Below are positions 8,391 through 17,594 of a stretch of 64,000 nt of DNA, one piece after another. The position numbers were made by a program, and so were the translations under genes. Under the pieces are notes generated by a model. It saw only the letters and a program-made list of their open reading frames with translations. It was not told the origin of the DNA and made no database searches. The DNA is from Bacilli bacterium. GTDB lineage: Bacteria; Bacillota_I; Bacilli_A; RFN20; CAG-826. Positions within the stretch are counted from its first letter, which is position 1, and each line of letters starts with the position of its first letter. The DNA is taken from contig JAFUEZ010000004.1 in assembly GCA_017470115.1 (NCBI GenBank), forward strand, positions 1 through 64,000, given 5' to 3'.

Positions 8391-9502
8391 TGTTTTTTAA
8401 TTTCGTTCATGAAGGCTACTTTGTTTTGAATTGGGGTAGTTGTTGGTCTACCTAAATCTTCTCTACTACCTTGTTTGGTATAAAGAATCAAAGCGCATTT
8501 GCCTTCTTTCTTCATCTTATTAATTGAGTCTTTGATTTCTTCTTTGGTTCTAGCTTCATATGTTGAAGAGAAACCACACGCTTTTAAGATGGATTTAATA
8601 TCAATCTTATCGCTTACGGTTGGTTGACCACCCACCGATTCATGAGCAGCATTGTTATTAATAACATATTTAAGGTTGCTTCCAGCGTTTACTCCAGCGA
8701 TCGCTAATCCACCCATATGCATGATAAAACTGCCATCACCATCTAAACACCAAACATTACGATTAGTACCAATGCTCACACCTAAAGCAATAGAAGAAGT
8801 ATGTCCCATAGAGCCAACAGTTAAGAAATCATGTTCGTGACCTTGGCCATGTTTTTCTCTTAACTCAAAGATTTCTCTACTTTCTTTACCGGTAGTAGAA
8901 ACCACCATATCATCTCCAATTTCTTTTAGAATGACGTCAAGGGCTTCTTCTCTTAAAAGTTCACCCATAACTGCTTTATCTTTATTGATTGGAGAATACT
9001 TAGAGAACGTTCCTTTTCTTATCACTAATGCGACTGGTTTATTGTCGGATTTCGCTAAAGAAATCAAATACTTTAGGTCTTCTTCGAAATTATCTGAGAG
9101 GATTCTATATTCAATATCCATCGCTTCTAATAACTTTAAAGTAACCTCACCTTGCTTAACGTGTTGAGGTTCATCGTGCACTCCTGGTTCGCCTCTCCAA
9201 CCAATGATTAAAAGCATTGGAATAGAATAGACTTTAAGATCTGCTAAAGACATAAGTGGATTCACTGCATTTCCTTCGCCACTATTTTGCATATAAACTA
9301 CACCTAGTTTTCCAGTCGATAAATGATAACCAGCGGCTAAACCAACTGCATTACCTTCGTTCGCAGCAATAATGTTGTGTTTATTGTTTGATTTATCTTT
9401 AATACAAGCACATAGTTCTTTTAGTAAAGAATCTGGAACGCCAGTAAAGAAATCTAAATCATGATTAACGAGATATTCATAAAATTTTTCTGTATCAACC
9501 AT
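8387..9502 (-). CDS. Phosphonopyruvate decarboxylase
   Basis: The 371-residue ThDP-dependent enzyme converts phosphonopyruvate to phosphonoacetaldehyde, the step that pulls the unfavourable PEP mutase reaction forward. The family opening FFTGVPDSLL is present, as is the conserved Glu in NEGNAVG (E49). The ThDP/Mg motif GDGSF lies at 255-259, with the paired Asn (INNNAAHESVGGQ, around 281-293) downstream. Length fits the family. It sits 5 nt after the PEP mutase gene and overlaps the next gene by 4 nt, so the three are one transcriptional and probably translationally coupled unit. Confidence 0.9.
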   Translation of the reverse strand: MVDTEKFYEYLVNHDLDFFTGVPDSLLKELCACIKDKSNNKHNIIAANEGNAVGLAAGYHLSTGKLGVVYMQNSGEGNAVNPLMSLADLKVYSIPMLLIIGWRGEPGVHDEPQHVKQGEVTLKLLEAMDIEYRILSDNFEEDLKYLISLAKSDNKPVALVIRKGTFSKYSPINKDKAVMGELLREEALDVILKEIGDDMVVSTTGKESREIFELREKHGQGHEHDFLTVGSMGHTSSIALGVSIGTNRNVWCLDGDGSFIMHMGGLAIAGVNAGSNLKYVINNNAAHESVGGQPTVSDKIDIKSILKACGFSSTYEARTKEEIKDSINKMKKEGKCALILYTKQGSREDLGRPTTTPIQNKVAFMNEIKKQ

Positions 9503-9507
9503 ATACG

Positions 9508-10812
9508 CTATTCCTTTGGAATTAAGGTGATGATGTCTTTAATAGACATACAGTATTCTTCACTTGCTTCTTTGCTTCTACCATGGAGTAAAATGCTTTC
9601 TGCAGTCTTTTTCATTGCCGGAAAGGCGCTTCTTACAAGATGATTTGCATGTATAATAACATTTGCACCTTTTTTGCATAATTCTTCTTCAGTAAACTGA
9701 TTATATGAAGTAGGCACTAAAACAATTGGCACAAAAGGATACTCTTTTCTAAAAGCATCCATAAATTCAAAAATCTCTTTTCCGTCTTTTTCTTTAGAGT
9801 GAATCATAATCCCATCTGCACCAGCTAAAACATATTTACGACATCTCTTCATAGCGTCATCGACGCCTTGACCCGCTATTAAAGATTCACACCTTGCAAT
9901 TATCATAAAATCTTTAGTAACTTGAGCTAATTTTCCTCTCCTAATTTTGTCTGCAAAAACATCAGGATCTTCCTGAATTTGCTTTACTTCTGTGCCGAAC
10001 AAAGAATTTTGTTTTAAACCTGTTTTATCTTCGATTATAATAGCTGAAACGCCCATTCTTTCTAATGTTCTGACATTAAAAACAAAATGTTCAACTTTTC
10101 CGCCAGTATCTCCATCTAAAATAATTGGTTTCGTAGTAACATCCATTATTTCGTTAATTGTATTCATTCTACTCGTTTGATCTACGAGCTCAATATCGGG
10201 TTTACCTTTAAATGTTGAATCGCATAATGAAGATACCCACATCGCATCAAATTCTTTTTTAAAACCAGTTTTTGGGTCAACAATTGAAGTTACTTCATCT
10301 ATTAATCCTGTTAAACCGTTATCTGCTTCGAGTACTCTAATATATGGTTTAGTAGCGATCATCTTCTTTAATGCTGCTCTTCTACGTTCTGGTGTATTAT
10401 ATAGCTTTCTTGCCTTAAATTCTATTTCGGAAGAAGAAACACCAATCGTATATGGAACCTCGATTAATTGGCCCCCCCATCTTTTTAAAGTCTCAATTAC
10501 TTTTAATCTAGTTTCTTGTTGAACTCCTTCTTTCCAATCATCTCCATGTACTACATAATCAGGTTTTAAAGTATTAAGTACCTCTGAGTAATCCAAGGAA
10601 TCTTGTTTGATGACTTTCGACACATTTTTAATATTTTCAAAAATAATCCTTCTTTCGTCAAATGATAATAAAGGCATTCTTTTATATTCTGATATTGCTT
10701 TATCAGAAAGTAAGCCAATAATCACTTCACCATACTTAGCACCTTGATTAATGACATTGATATGTCCTTCGTGAAGAACATCAGTACTCATTGCGATATA
10801 TACAATTTTCAT
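9508..10812 (-). CDS. pepM: Phosphoenolpyruvate mutase with N-terminal TagD-like cytidylyltransferase domain
   Basis: The 434-residue protein has two domains. Residues 1 to about 132 resemble CTP:glycerol-3-phosphate cytidylyltransferase, with the HxGH motif (H14, H17), VHGDDW at 88-93, and GVSSSEI near 124-130 in place of the usual IST(T/S) loop. Residues about 145-430 are PEP mutase, with ILDGDTGG at 231-238 (D233, D235 as metal-side acids) and the diagnostic EDK...NS motif (261-263, 269-270). The mutase domain turns PEP into phosphonopyruvate, creating the C-P bond. The cytidylyltransferase domain keeps the catalytic motifs; its substrate is unknown. It starts the phosphonate branch of the operon. 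Confidence 0.9.
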   Translation of the reverse strand: MKIVYIAMSTDVLHEGHINVINQGAKYGEVIIGLLSDKAISEYKRMPLLSFDERRIIFENIKNVSKVIKQDSLDYSEVLNTLKPDYVVHGDDWKEGVQQETRLKVIETLKRWGGQLIEVPYTIGVSSSEIEFKARKLYNTPERRRAALKKMIATKPYIRVLEADNGLTGLIDEVTSIVDPKTGFKKEFDAMWVSSLCDSTFKGKPDIELVDQTSRMNTINEIMDVTTKPIILDGDTGGKVEHFVFNVRTLERMGVSAIIIEDKTGLKQNSLFGTEVKQIQEDPDVFADKIRRGKLAQVTKDFMIIARCESLIAGQGVDDAMKRCRKYVLAGADGIMIHSKEKDGKEIFEFMDAFRKEYPFVPIVLVPTSYNQFTEEELCKKGANVIIHANHLVRSAFPAMKKTAESILLHGRSKEASEEYCMSIKDIITLIPKE

Positions 10813-10838
10813 AATTAATTTTGTTACCTCGTTTCAAT

Positions 10839-11072
10839 TCAAGGCATGCTCCTTTCTTTAAATAATGGAAAAATTAAAATTTTGTAAATCCATTTAATTA
10901 TATATTTAAATATAGATTGGTTAAAGAAATTAATATAAACAGCTATACAAAATATAATCCCAAATTTTACTACCTATGTATCTAACTTTTCATCTACTCT
11001 CAGATGATTAATGCTAAAAATCTTATTTAAAATAATTCTTTTATAAATAGTTAAACAATTTCCCACATTAAT
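10839..11072 (-). pseudogene. Decayed membrane-protein gene (C-terminal part)
   Basis: One frame reads as coding sequence for about 77 codons, with a single in-frame TAG at 10974-10976. It has a hydrophobic helix (GIIFCIAVYINFFN) and a basic tail (FPLFKERSMP) and ends just before the PEP mutase ribosome binding site. The upstream part (FSINHLRVDEKLDT) precedes the stop. The pattern is that of the last helices of an acyltransferase-3 or polymerase-type membrane protein; I cannot assign the family. No intact start is present. Confidence 0.35.
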
Positions 11073-11140
11073 TCACTCGTCTTTATCATTAAAAGAATTC
11101 CAAATTCTCGCGCTACTTATATTTGAATCATTAACAAACA

Positions 11141-12304
11141 CTACTTTTCTAATTCGTTTAATATGTGCCTAGCACATAAATTAGAAGCATCTCCTTTAGA
11201 ATAAAAATTTATCTTGCTCTGAAATTCATTAAGTTTTTTTTCATAATTAGAATAATCAAATTCTAAAATGTTTTTAATAAGTTCATCATTATTTTGAGAT
11301 ACCGAAAAAGGAAGATCAAACAAATCTAAATGAAATGACCTTTCCTCTTTGTATTCATTAATATCAGATGCATAAATAAAGGAAGGCTTACGTGTATATA
11401 CAAAATCAAAAATAATACTTGAATAATCAGTTATCAAACAATCAAACTCATTTAAAACACAATTAATATCGCTAATGCAACTTGCATCTCGGATTGTTTC
11501 ATCAAATTTAATCGATTTAACTAAGTTGTGAATTCTTGGATGAAGTCTAATAAATATAATCCATGAATCACCTGTTTTATTATTAAGTGTTTCAATTAAT
11601 CTTTTGAAATTAATATTATAAACATCTAAAGAAGAATTGTTGCGAAATGTTGGAGCATATAAAAGAATTCTTTTATCCTCTAATTTTAAAGATTTTTTTA
11701 AAACACCATCATTAATAAAAATGCCATCATTTCTTGGACATCCAAATTTTAATATTTTTGGTTTTTTCTTACACCAAAAATCATTTATAAATGAAGCTGT
11801 TTGGTCATCGTTGTCTGAAATAAAATAGTCGATCATTTTTGAATCATGCTTTGCAGTTGCAATATATCTAGAAGAAAGCAAATCAGGACATTCGTTTTCT
11901 ACTCTTTTCATATTAAGTGTTGCGTGCCATGTATGATAATAAATTTGCTTCTTTTTTTTAATCAAAAAGAGGGGCATTCTAACACTTGATACCCAAACAG
12001 AACTTGTAGCAAGATGAAAAAGTTGTCTTAAAGAATTGTTTCTCACATAAACAACATTATCGATTTTTACTTGGCTTTTAGGATTACTTGAATTCCAAAT
12101 TATAATGACATGTCTGTTTAACTTTTTTAGTTCTTCAAATATGTACTTCGGACTATCGCCATATGGTTTTCCATCGAAATGATTTCCATACATTTTATTT
12201 TTATTAATTGGTAAAAAAAATAATAAAAGATATAAAAATCTAAAAAGAAAATGAAATGAGTAAAAAAGAAAATTTTTAGCTACTTCAATAATTATTTTTT
12301 TCAT
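11141..12304 (-). CDS. CDP-glycerol glycerophosphotransferase family protein (TagB/TagF-like), candidate phosphonate transferase
   Basis: The 387-residue protein starts at the ATG at 12302-12304, preceded by AAAGGAA and 2 nt after the flippase stop. The N-terminus carries a membrane-associating hydrophobic stretch (NFLFYSFHFLFRFLYLLLFF). The family motifs are visible: an H-rich segment YYHTWHATLNMKR, and later CLITDYSSIIFDF followed by KPSFIYASD. Family members transfer glycerol- or ribitol-phosphate from CDP-alcohols to an acceptor at the inner face of the membrane. The operon has no dedicated CDP-glycerol or ribitol pathway other than the TagD-like domain. It does have a pathway to a CMP-phosphonate, so this enzyme may attach hydroxyethylphosphonate (or glycerol phosphate) to the glycan. 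Confidence 0.7.
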   Translation of the reverse strand: MKKIIIEVAKNFLFYSFHFLFRFLYLLLFFLPINKNKMYGNHFDGKPYGDSPKYIFEELKKLNRHVIIIWNSSNPKSQVKIDNVVYVRNNSLRQLFHLATSSVWVSSVRMPLFLIKKKKQIYYHTWHATLNMKRVENECPDLLSSRYIATAKHDSKMIDYFISDNDDQTASFINDFWCKKKPKILKFGCPRNDGIFINDGVLKKSLKLEDKRILLYAPTFRNNSSLDVYNINFKRLIETLNNKTGDSWIIFIRLHPRIHNLVKSIKFDETIRDASCISDINCVLNEFDCLITDYSSIIFDFVYTRKPSFIYASDINEYKEERSFHLDLFDLPFSVSQNNDELIKNILEFDYSNYEKKLNEFQSKINFYSKGDASNLCARHILNELEK

Positions 12305-12306
12305 GT

Positions 12307-13821
12307 CTAAGTTTCCTTTATAAACAAGAAACACTTTAGTTTCTTGCAACAAAATAAGTAAATCAAAAATAATATAATAAAAACAAATGCTTCTATAATT
12401 AAATTAAGCCAACAATTAAAATTCAAAATAAAAGTAAATGGAACCATAAGCAGAAATATGGACGAAAAAAGAAGTATTTTCAAAATATCAATAGAGTATT
12501 CAATTATTTTAAAATTTAAGTGTTTTAATTTGAACACAACTATATATATTAGTGCGGTTAATAATGAAGTGACTGATGTAGCTAATGCTAACCCTCTCTC
12601 TTTCATAAGATTTATTAGCAAAAAATTCAAACCCACATTAATAAAAACGGAAACAACAGAAATTATAGCAGGAACAAGAGTATTCAACTCTGCATTAAAA
12701 ATTCTTATCCAGATAGCCTTTAAGTTACCGCCAATGATAGTTAAAGAATAAAATAATAAACAATTGGCAGTAATGAATGTTGAATCTTCATTAAACTCAC
12801 CCCTTCCAAAAAGGCAAGAAATAATATCATTAGAAAACAAAATTACAAATATAACAATCGGTATTGAAAAAATGAAAATAAAAGAATTAATATGATAAAC
12901 TTGATTAATGAAATTCGTTTTATCTTCATCTAAGGCGCTTTTAGACAAAGATGGGAAATATACAACAGCAATTGTTGTTCCTAATATCGCAATTATTAAA
13001 TTGATAATTTTTGAAGAATAGTTTAATGCAGAAACAGTTCCAATCTCTAAAGATGAAGCAAAATTTTTGTCAATAATTTGATTAATCTCTAATATAAGAT
13101 TGGCTATTAAAACAGGAGCAACACCTAATAACAACTCTTTAAAATAGGTATTTTTAAAATTAGTGTTGCCATTGTATCTAAATCCATTTTTAAAAGAATA
13201 TATGAACATAATTAAGGCGTATAGAAGATTCGCGACAACAACTATGTAAGCCAAAATCTGAAAAACATCAATACTTATTAAAATTAATCCAGCAATAATA
13301 AATAAATTTATTATGCATTCAAAGAAAAGAGCGACATAATACTTTTTTTTAACTTGACAATATGCTTTATAATGTTGAGAAATAAGGACAGGAATCGATG
13401 AAAAAATCATCACTCTACTCAAACTAATTGTAATTTCCATAGTTTCATTATCAAAACCACTTACAAGTAAATTAACAAAGAAATCTGGAAAAATAGAAAA
13501 AACCGTAACAATTATTATAGAAACAGAAAGAAGAATTAAAGAAGTTAAATTGTTAAAATTCTTAGATTCTTTTTCACTATCTTTCATCGTTTTTATATAT
13601 AAAGGTACATATAAAGTACTTATTGCAGCACCAAAACCATTTGCCAGTAAATCTGGAAAAGAAAAGGCGGAAATAAAAGCATCGCTATAGATTGATGTTC
13701 CGTATTTAGAAGCTACGACCATTTCACGGAGAAATCCAAGACTTCTTACGAATATGGTAGCTACCATTACTAGCCCAACGCTTTTAAAAATAGATTTAAA
13801 TTTATCAAAATTAATTCTCAT
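12307..13821 (-). CDS. MurJ/Wzx-type lipid-linked oligosaccharide flippase
   Basis: The 504-residue protein has about 14 hydrophobic segments. The N-terminus is of the MVIN/MurJ type (VATIFVRSLGFLREMVVASK, then SDAFISAFSFPDLL). Such proteins move undecaprenyl-linked intermediates across the membrane. In this operon the substrate is presumably the repeat unit rather than lipid II. It overlaps the upstream glycosyltransferase gene by 11 nt. Confidence 0.8.
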   Translation of the reverse strand: MRINFDKFKSIFKSVGLVMVATIFVRSLGFLREMVVASKYGTSIYSDAFISAFSFPDLLANGFGAAISTLYVPLYIKTMKDSEKESKNFNNLTSLILLSVSIIIVTVFSIFPDFFVNLLVSGFDNETMEITISLSRVMIFSSIPVLISQHYKAYCQVKKKYYVALFFECIINLFIIAGLILISIDVFQILAYIVVVANLLYALIMFIYSFKNGFRYNGNTNFKNTYFKELLLGVAPVLIANLILEINQIIDKNFASSLEIGTVSALNYSSKIINLIIAILGTTIAVVYFPSLSKSALDEDKTNFINQVYHINSFIFIFSIPIVIFVILFSNDIISCLFGRGEFNEDSTFITANCLLFYSLTIIGGNLKAIWIRIFNAELNTLVPAIISVVSVFINVGLNFLLINLMKERGLALATSVTSLLTALIYIVVFKLKHLNFKIIEYSIDILKILLFSSIFLLMVPFTFILNFNCWLNLIIEAFVFIILFLIYLFCCKKLKCFLFIKET

Positions 13822-14887
13822 GTTTAATTAGACTTAGATAAGTATTTTCAATACTCTTACACATATTTTGACCTAAAAAAATCGAATTGTTAAATTCTTC
13901 AATTATACGTTTTCTTTTTGAGGTGTCTGCTTTTAAAATATTCTTTACCACATCTTCTATCCTATCATTCAAACTAAAAAAATTAACAGCCGAAGTGACT
14001 TTTACTTGATTTGTTATTGTATCACTCACAAAACATAAACATCCGCAAGCTTGTCCTTCAACAATTGTCATTGGAAAGCCTTCATAAAGACTAGGAACAA
14101 TCATAATATCAATCGCACTATAATAATCCCCAACATCTTTTACAAAACCAGTAAAATCAACACTGTTTTGAATACCTAATTTTTCTGAATAATCTTTAAG
14201 TTGCTCAAATAGTGGTCCATCACCAACTAGCAAAAGAGTTGAATTGCTTTCGCTTTTCAAAATTAAATTAAACAAATCTAATAAATAAAATAAATTCTTT
14301 TGTTTAGAAAACCTGCAAACATTACCATAAATTTTTGAATTGCTTTGAATATTGAATTTTCTACAAATCTCTTCACGGACGCCATCTTCAAAATGGATAT
14401 TTTGTAAATTAACTCCATTAGGAATAAAAATAAAATCTTTTTTCCCATACATCCATTTGCCTGCTAAATTGGAACATGCTAGCAATACATTTGAGTGATT
14501 GACCACATAACTTCTTCTTAGCTTATGTATAAAACGAAATAAAAAATTATTATGATGACTCAAACCTGTGTTATGTGAATGCCAAATTACTTTTTTATTA
14601 TATTTATTTGCGATATTTAAAGCGAATAAATCTAAGGCTGAATTTTTATTGAAATGAATTATATCAAATAGTTTAATTATTGAATCATATTCTTTCTTAG
14701 TGGTTAATGGGTATACAGTAACACCCAATTCATTAAATATTTCAGGTTCTACATATTTAGTTGAATAAGCAATTACACCAACAGAGAAAATATCACGATT
14801 TATCAATGTGCAAATATTTATTATAAATCTTTCAATGCCACCTAATGTGTCACTTATACCAATATATAAAACTTTAATTCTTTTCAT
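13811..14887 (-). CDS. Glycosyltransferase family 4-like
   Basis: The 358-residue protein starts at the ATG at 14885-14887, with AAAGGAG 6 nt upstream; a longer frame exists but lies inside the preceding gene. It has the GT-B pattern: IGGIER-like opening (TLGGIERF), a central NGVNL, NVCRFSKQKN and LLVGDGPL, and the C-terminal PSLYEGFPMTIVEGQACG with the EX7E-type acidic residues. It adds a sugar to the lipid-linked repeat unit on the cytosolic side. Sugar and linkage cannot be read. It overlaps both neighbours, so it belongs to the operon. Confidence 0.8.
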   Translation of the reverse strand: MKRIKVLYIGISDTLGGIERFIINICTLINRDIFSVGVIAYSTKYVEPEIFNELGVTVYPLTTKKEYDSIIKLFDIIHFNKNSALDLFALNIANKYNKKVIWHSHNTGLSHHNNFLFRFIHKLRRSYVVNHSNVLLACSNLAGKWMYGKKDFIFIPNGVNLQNIHFEDGVREEICRKFNIQSNSKIYGNVCRFSKQKNLFYLLDLFNLILKSESNSTLLLVGDGPLFEQLKDYSEKLGIQNSVDFTGFVKDVGDYYSAIDIMIVPSLYEGFPMTIVEGQACGCLCFVSDTITNQVKVTSAVNFFSLNDRIEDVVKNILKADTSKRKRIIEEFNNSIFLGQNMCKSIENTYLSLIKHEN

Positions 14888-15980
14888 TGATAAGCTCCTT
14901 TTGTGAATAAAGTAAAGGCATAAATACAAAGCACCCAGAAGATTCATGTCTAACAAAAGATCCAAAATCCGGTTCAAAAAAAGCACTGCAAAATAAATAC
15001 GATAAAAAAATAAGAAAGAATAAATAGTACTCTTTCTTTAAATTAAAACGGTTTTTCCTAATTAAGAGAAAAATGAGAAAAACTGAAATGCTTAAATATA
15101 TTTGATATAGTGTAAAGAATATTTGTACTATTCCCTTGCTAATTAATTCAAGAGGGAACATTAATCTAAGGAAATTAATAAAATAATTTAAAACAAAATT
15201 TAAGAAACTATTATTAAGGGGAATTAGGTTATTAATCTCAGTATTTGCATTTAAATAAGCGCTTGATATTTCTCTAACAAAAAAGATGCTATCATACTGC
15301 GATGGAAATATAAATTTACAAATATAAATACCAATAAATAAAATTATTATTGAAACAAGGATAGAAAAAACAAAATTCTTTTTAAAAAAAGAACTAACAA
15401 GCAAAAGTAATAAAAACAAACCCAACATAATTATAAAATAATTTCTAAAAAAAATACTTTCTAATAAAATAACTAGAAAAATTAAAAAATATTTTAAAAA
15501 TTTTTTACAATGTAGAAAACGAACAATTAAAAACAATAAAAAGAACATGAAAAACTGAAGAACTTCTTTTGCAACAGTGAATACAAAAATGTTTAATAAA
15601 AAAACTGTCGCCAAATAGAAAAAATAATCAGCATACGAAAATTGTTTTTTTGAAATATAAATATATGAAAGGATGAATGGATTTAAGAGTATTGCAAGAA
15701 AGATATTCCATTCAATTAAATTTTTAAAATGAAAAACATTATAAAAGAATGAAAAGAAATGAGCAGTTATAATAAACGCTTCACCATTTGAGTTATAGTT
15801 GGAATTATAAATCATTGATAAAATAAGGTTAGAGTCCCTGAAATATAAATCTGATAAGAAAGAAAATTGAAAGAAATTAGCTATAATTGCAACAAAAATT
15901 GCGCTAACAAAAACAACACTTTTCTTAACATGTTTTACAAGATGAGTTGACCTATCAAATATCGTGATACCTAAATTCAT
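14874..15980 (-). CDS. Wzy/EpsG-like polysaccharide polymerase (multi-pass membrane protein)
   Basis: The 368-residue protein is very hydrophobic, with about 10-11 membrane segments and a larger loop around residues 230-265 (REISSAYLNANTEINNLIP). Sequence identity to a defined family is not obvious. Position between glycosyltransferases and the flippase in a Wzx/Wzy-type locus, length and topology all suggest the repeat-unit polymerase. No other polymerase candidate is present in the operon. Confidence 0.6.
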   Translation of the reverse strand: MNLGITIFDRSTHLVKHVKKSVVFVSAIFVAIIANFFQFSFLSDLYFRDSNLILSMIYNSNYNSNGEAFIITAHFFSFFYNVFHFKNLIEWNIFLAILLNPFILSYIYISKKQFSYADYFFYLATVFLLNIFVFTVAKEVLQFFMFFLLFLIVRFLHCKKFLKYFLIFLVILLESIFFRNYFIIMLGLFLLLLLVSSFFKKNFVFSILVSIIILFIGIYICKFIFPSQYDSIFFVREISSAYLNANTEINNLIPLNNSFLNFVLNYFINFLRLMFPLELISKGIVQIFFTLYQIYLSISVFLIFLLIRKNRFNLKKEYYLFFLIFLSYLFCSAFFEPDFGSFVRHESSGCFVFMPLLYSQKELINEKN

Positions 15981-15984
15981 ACAA

Positions 15985-16488
15985 TTATAAAACCCTATTC
16001 ACACCAACAACCGTCGCTCCTTCTGTTAGTACATCTTTTGTTACAATAGCGCCTGCACCAATAACTACATTATTTGCGATTCTAACATTTCCGATAATCA
16101 TTGAGCCATATCCCATAATAATATTATCACCTAAAATAGGAGCATGATCATTTTTACCACCTATACAATTATTTCCAAAACAATCTAAATTTTTGCCAAT
16201 AATACTTCTCTTGTTAATGACAACATTATTGTGATGAAAGTAAAAGCCTTCTAAAATGGAATCACAATTAATTTGAACATTAATCTTAAGAGACTTTCTT
16301 TGATATAAATACGAATATAGTATTTTAAAAGGCCGAACAATTGAAACTTTTGATTTTAAATAGCATTTATACAAAGTATATCTATAAAAAGAATGATTTC
16401 TAGTCAAATAACATAAACACTTATTAACTTTGCCATCAAAACATCTATTTGAAAAAAGTTTTAAAGATTTCTTATACTCGCTTTTCAT
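15985..16488 (-). CDS. Hexapeptide-repeat acyltransferase (serine acetyltransferase-like)
   Basis: The 167-residue protein ends in a left-handed beta-helix: NNVVINKRSIIGKN, then CIGGKNDHAPILGDN, and GNVRIANNVVIGAGAIVTKD. This is the pattern of CysE-like and sugar O-/N-acetyltransferases. The N-terminal 80 residues are basic and lack the CysE-specific helical domain signature. In this operon it probably acetylates a sugar of the repeat unit. It overlaps the upstream glycosyltransferase gene by 4 nt. Confidence 0.75.
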   Translation of the reverse strand: MKSEYKKSLKLFSNRCFDGKVNKCLCYLTRNHSFYRYTLYKCYLKSKVSIVRPFKILYSYLYQRKSLKINVQINCDSILEGFYFHHNNVVINKRSIIGKNLDCFGNNCIGGKNDHAPILGDNIIMGYGSMIIGNVRIANNVVIGAGAIVTKDVLTEGATVVGVNRVL

Positions 16489-17594
16489 TTTTTAAAAACC
16501 TCAACTGTTGATTTATATATATCTAACATACTAATTGCATTAAAATTAATATCAAAATTATGAGCAAATCTAATTTCTTTTCTTCTACCAGAAATAATTG
16601 TTTCAGCCCATATATTTACTCTTTCATTTAGGCTTAAAAACAAAACATTATTTGAAATATCAACATTAGGTGGAACATTTTTAGATGCCACACAATATAA
16701 TCCATTAATTTGTGCCTCAATTAATACCATACCTAATCCTTCATATAAGCTTGTAAACAGAAAGCAATCCATAGCACTATAGTACATATTAATTTCACTT
16801 GTAGTTCCTAAGAAAATAACTTTATTAGAAATATTTAAATCTTCGCACTTTTTTATAATGTCTTCCTTTAAAGGACCATCACCAATTAGCAATAGTTTTG
16901 AATTAGATCTATCTTTTAAAACCTCATAAAAGATTTTAACCAAAAATGTATGATTTTTCTGTTCAACAAATCTTCCTACATGACCAATTACAAACGTATC
17001 ATCATCTATTCCAAGTTTTTTTCTAATTAAGTTTCGATTATCCTCTGAAAATCTAAACTTCTCAATTTCTATTCCGTTTTGAATAATTATGACTTGTCCT
17101 CTAGCATATGCTTTATCTCCGAACATATATCTCCCAGCTAACTCAGAGCACGCGAAATAATGGGTAGCATATGTTTTGCTAAATAATTTAAGTACGTTCT
17201 TAATAAAATTTCTTAAATGCTCTTTTTTGTTAGATGTGGTATGAGAATGCGCAATTCTAACTTTGATACCACACTTTTTTGCCATTCTTAAATAAAAAAC
17301 ACTTAAAGTGTTCATATTTGAGTGGACAATATCATAATGATTCTCTTTGAAAGCTTTTTTCAATGCTTTCATGCATTTAAAGTAATGTTTAATGTATGGG
17401 ATAATAGTTACTCTACCACCCATACTTTCAATCTCTTTTTTGTTGATGATGTTTGAAGTCCCATCAACAAAAAAATCGAATTGCACTTTACTTCTATCAA
17501 TATGACGATAATAGTTCATAATGACAGATTCAACACCTCCATCACAAGCGTGACCAATGATTTGTGCAACTCGAATTACTTTATTTTCTTCCAT
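16485..17594 (-). CDS. Glycosyltransferase family 4 (EpsF-like)
   Basis: The 369-residue GT-B protein opens with a GHACDGGVESVIMNYYRHID segment typical of EpsF-like enzymes of Gram-positive exopolysaccharide loci. Further signatures are GIKVRIAHSHT, IQNGIE, GHVGRFVEQKNH, LLIGDGPLKEDI and the C-terminal TSLYEGLGMVLIEAQ. It is cytosolic or membrane-associated and extends the lipid-linked repeat unit. It directly follows the LoaP-like gene (no gap) and overlaps the acyltransferase gene by 4 nt. Confidence 0.85.
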   Translation of the reverse strand: MEENKVIRVAQIIGHACDGGVESVIMNYYRHIDRSKVQFDFFVDGTSNIINKKEIESMGGRVTIIPYIKHYFKCMKALKKAFKENHYDIVHSNMNTLSVFYLRMAKKCGIKVRIAHSHTTSNKKEHLRNFIKNVLKLFSKTYATHYFACSELAGRYMFGDKAYARGQVIIIQNGIEIEKFRFSEDNRNLIRKKLGIDDDTFVIGHVGRFVEQKNHTFLVKIFYEVLKDRSNSKLLLIGDGPLKEDIIKKCEDLNISNKVIFLGTTSEINMYYSAMDCFLFTSLYEGLGMVLIEAQINGLYCVASKNVPPNVDISNNVLFLSLNERVNIWAETIISGRRKEIRFAHNFDINFNAISMLDIYKSTVEVFKK

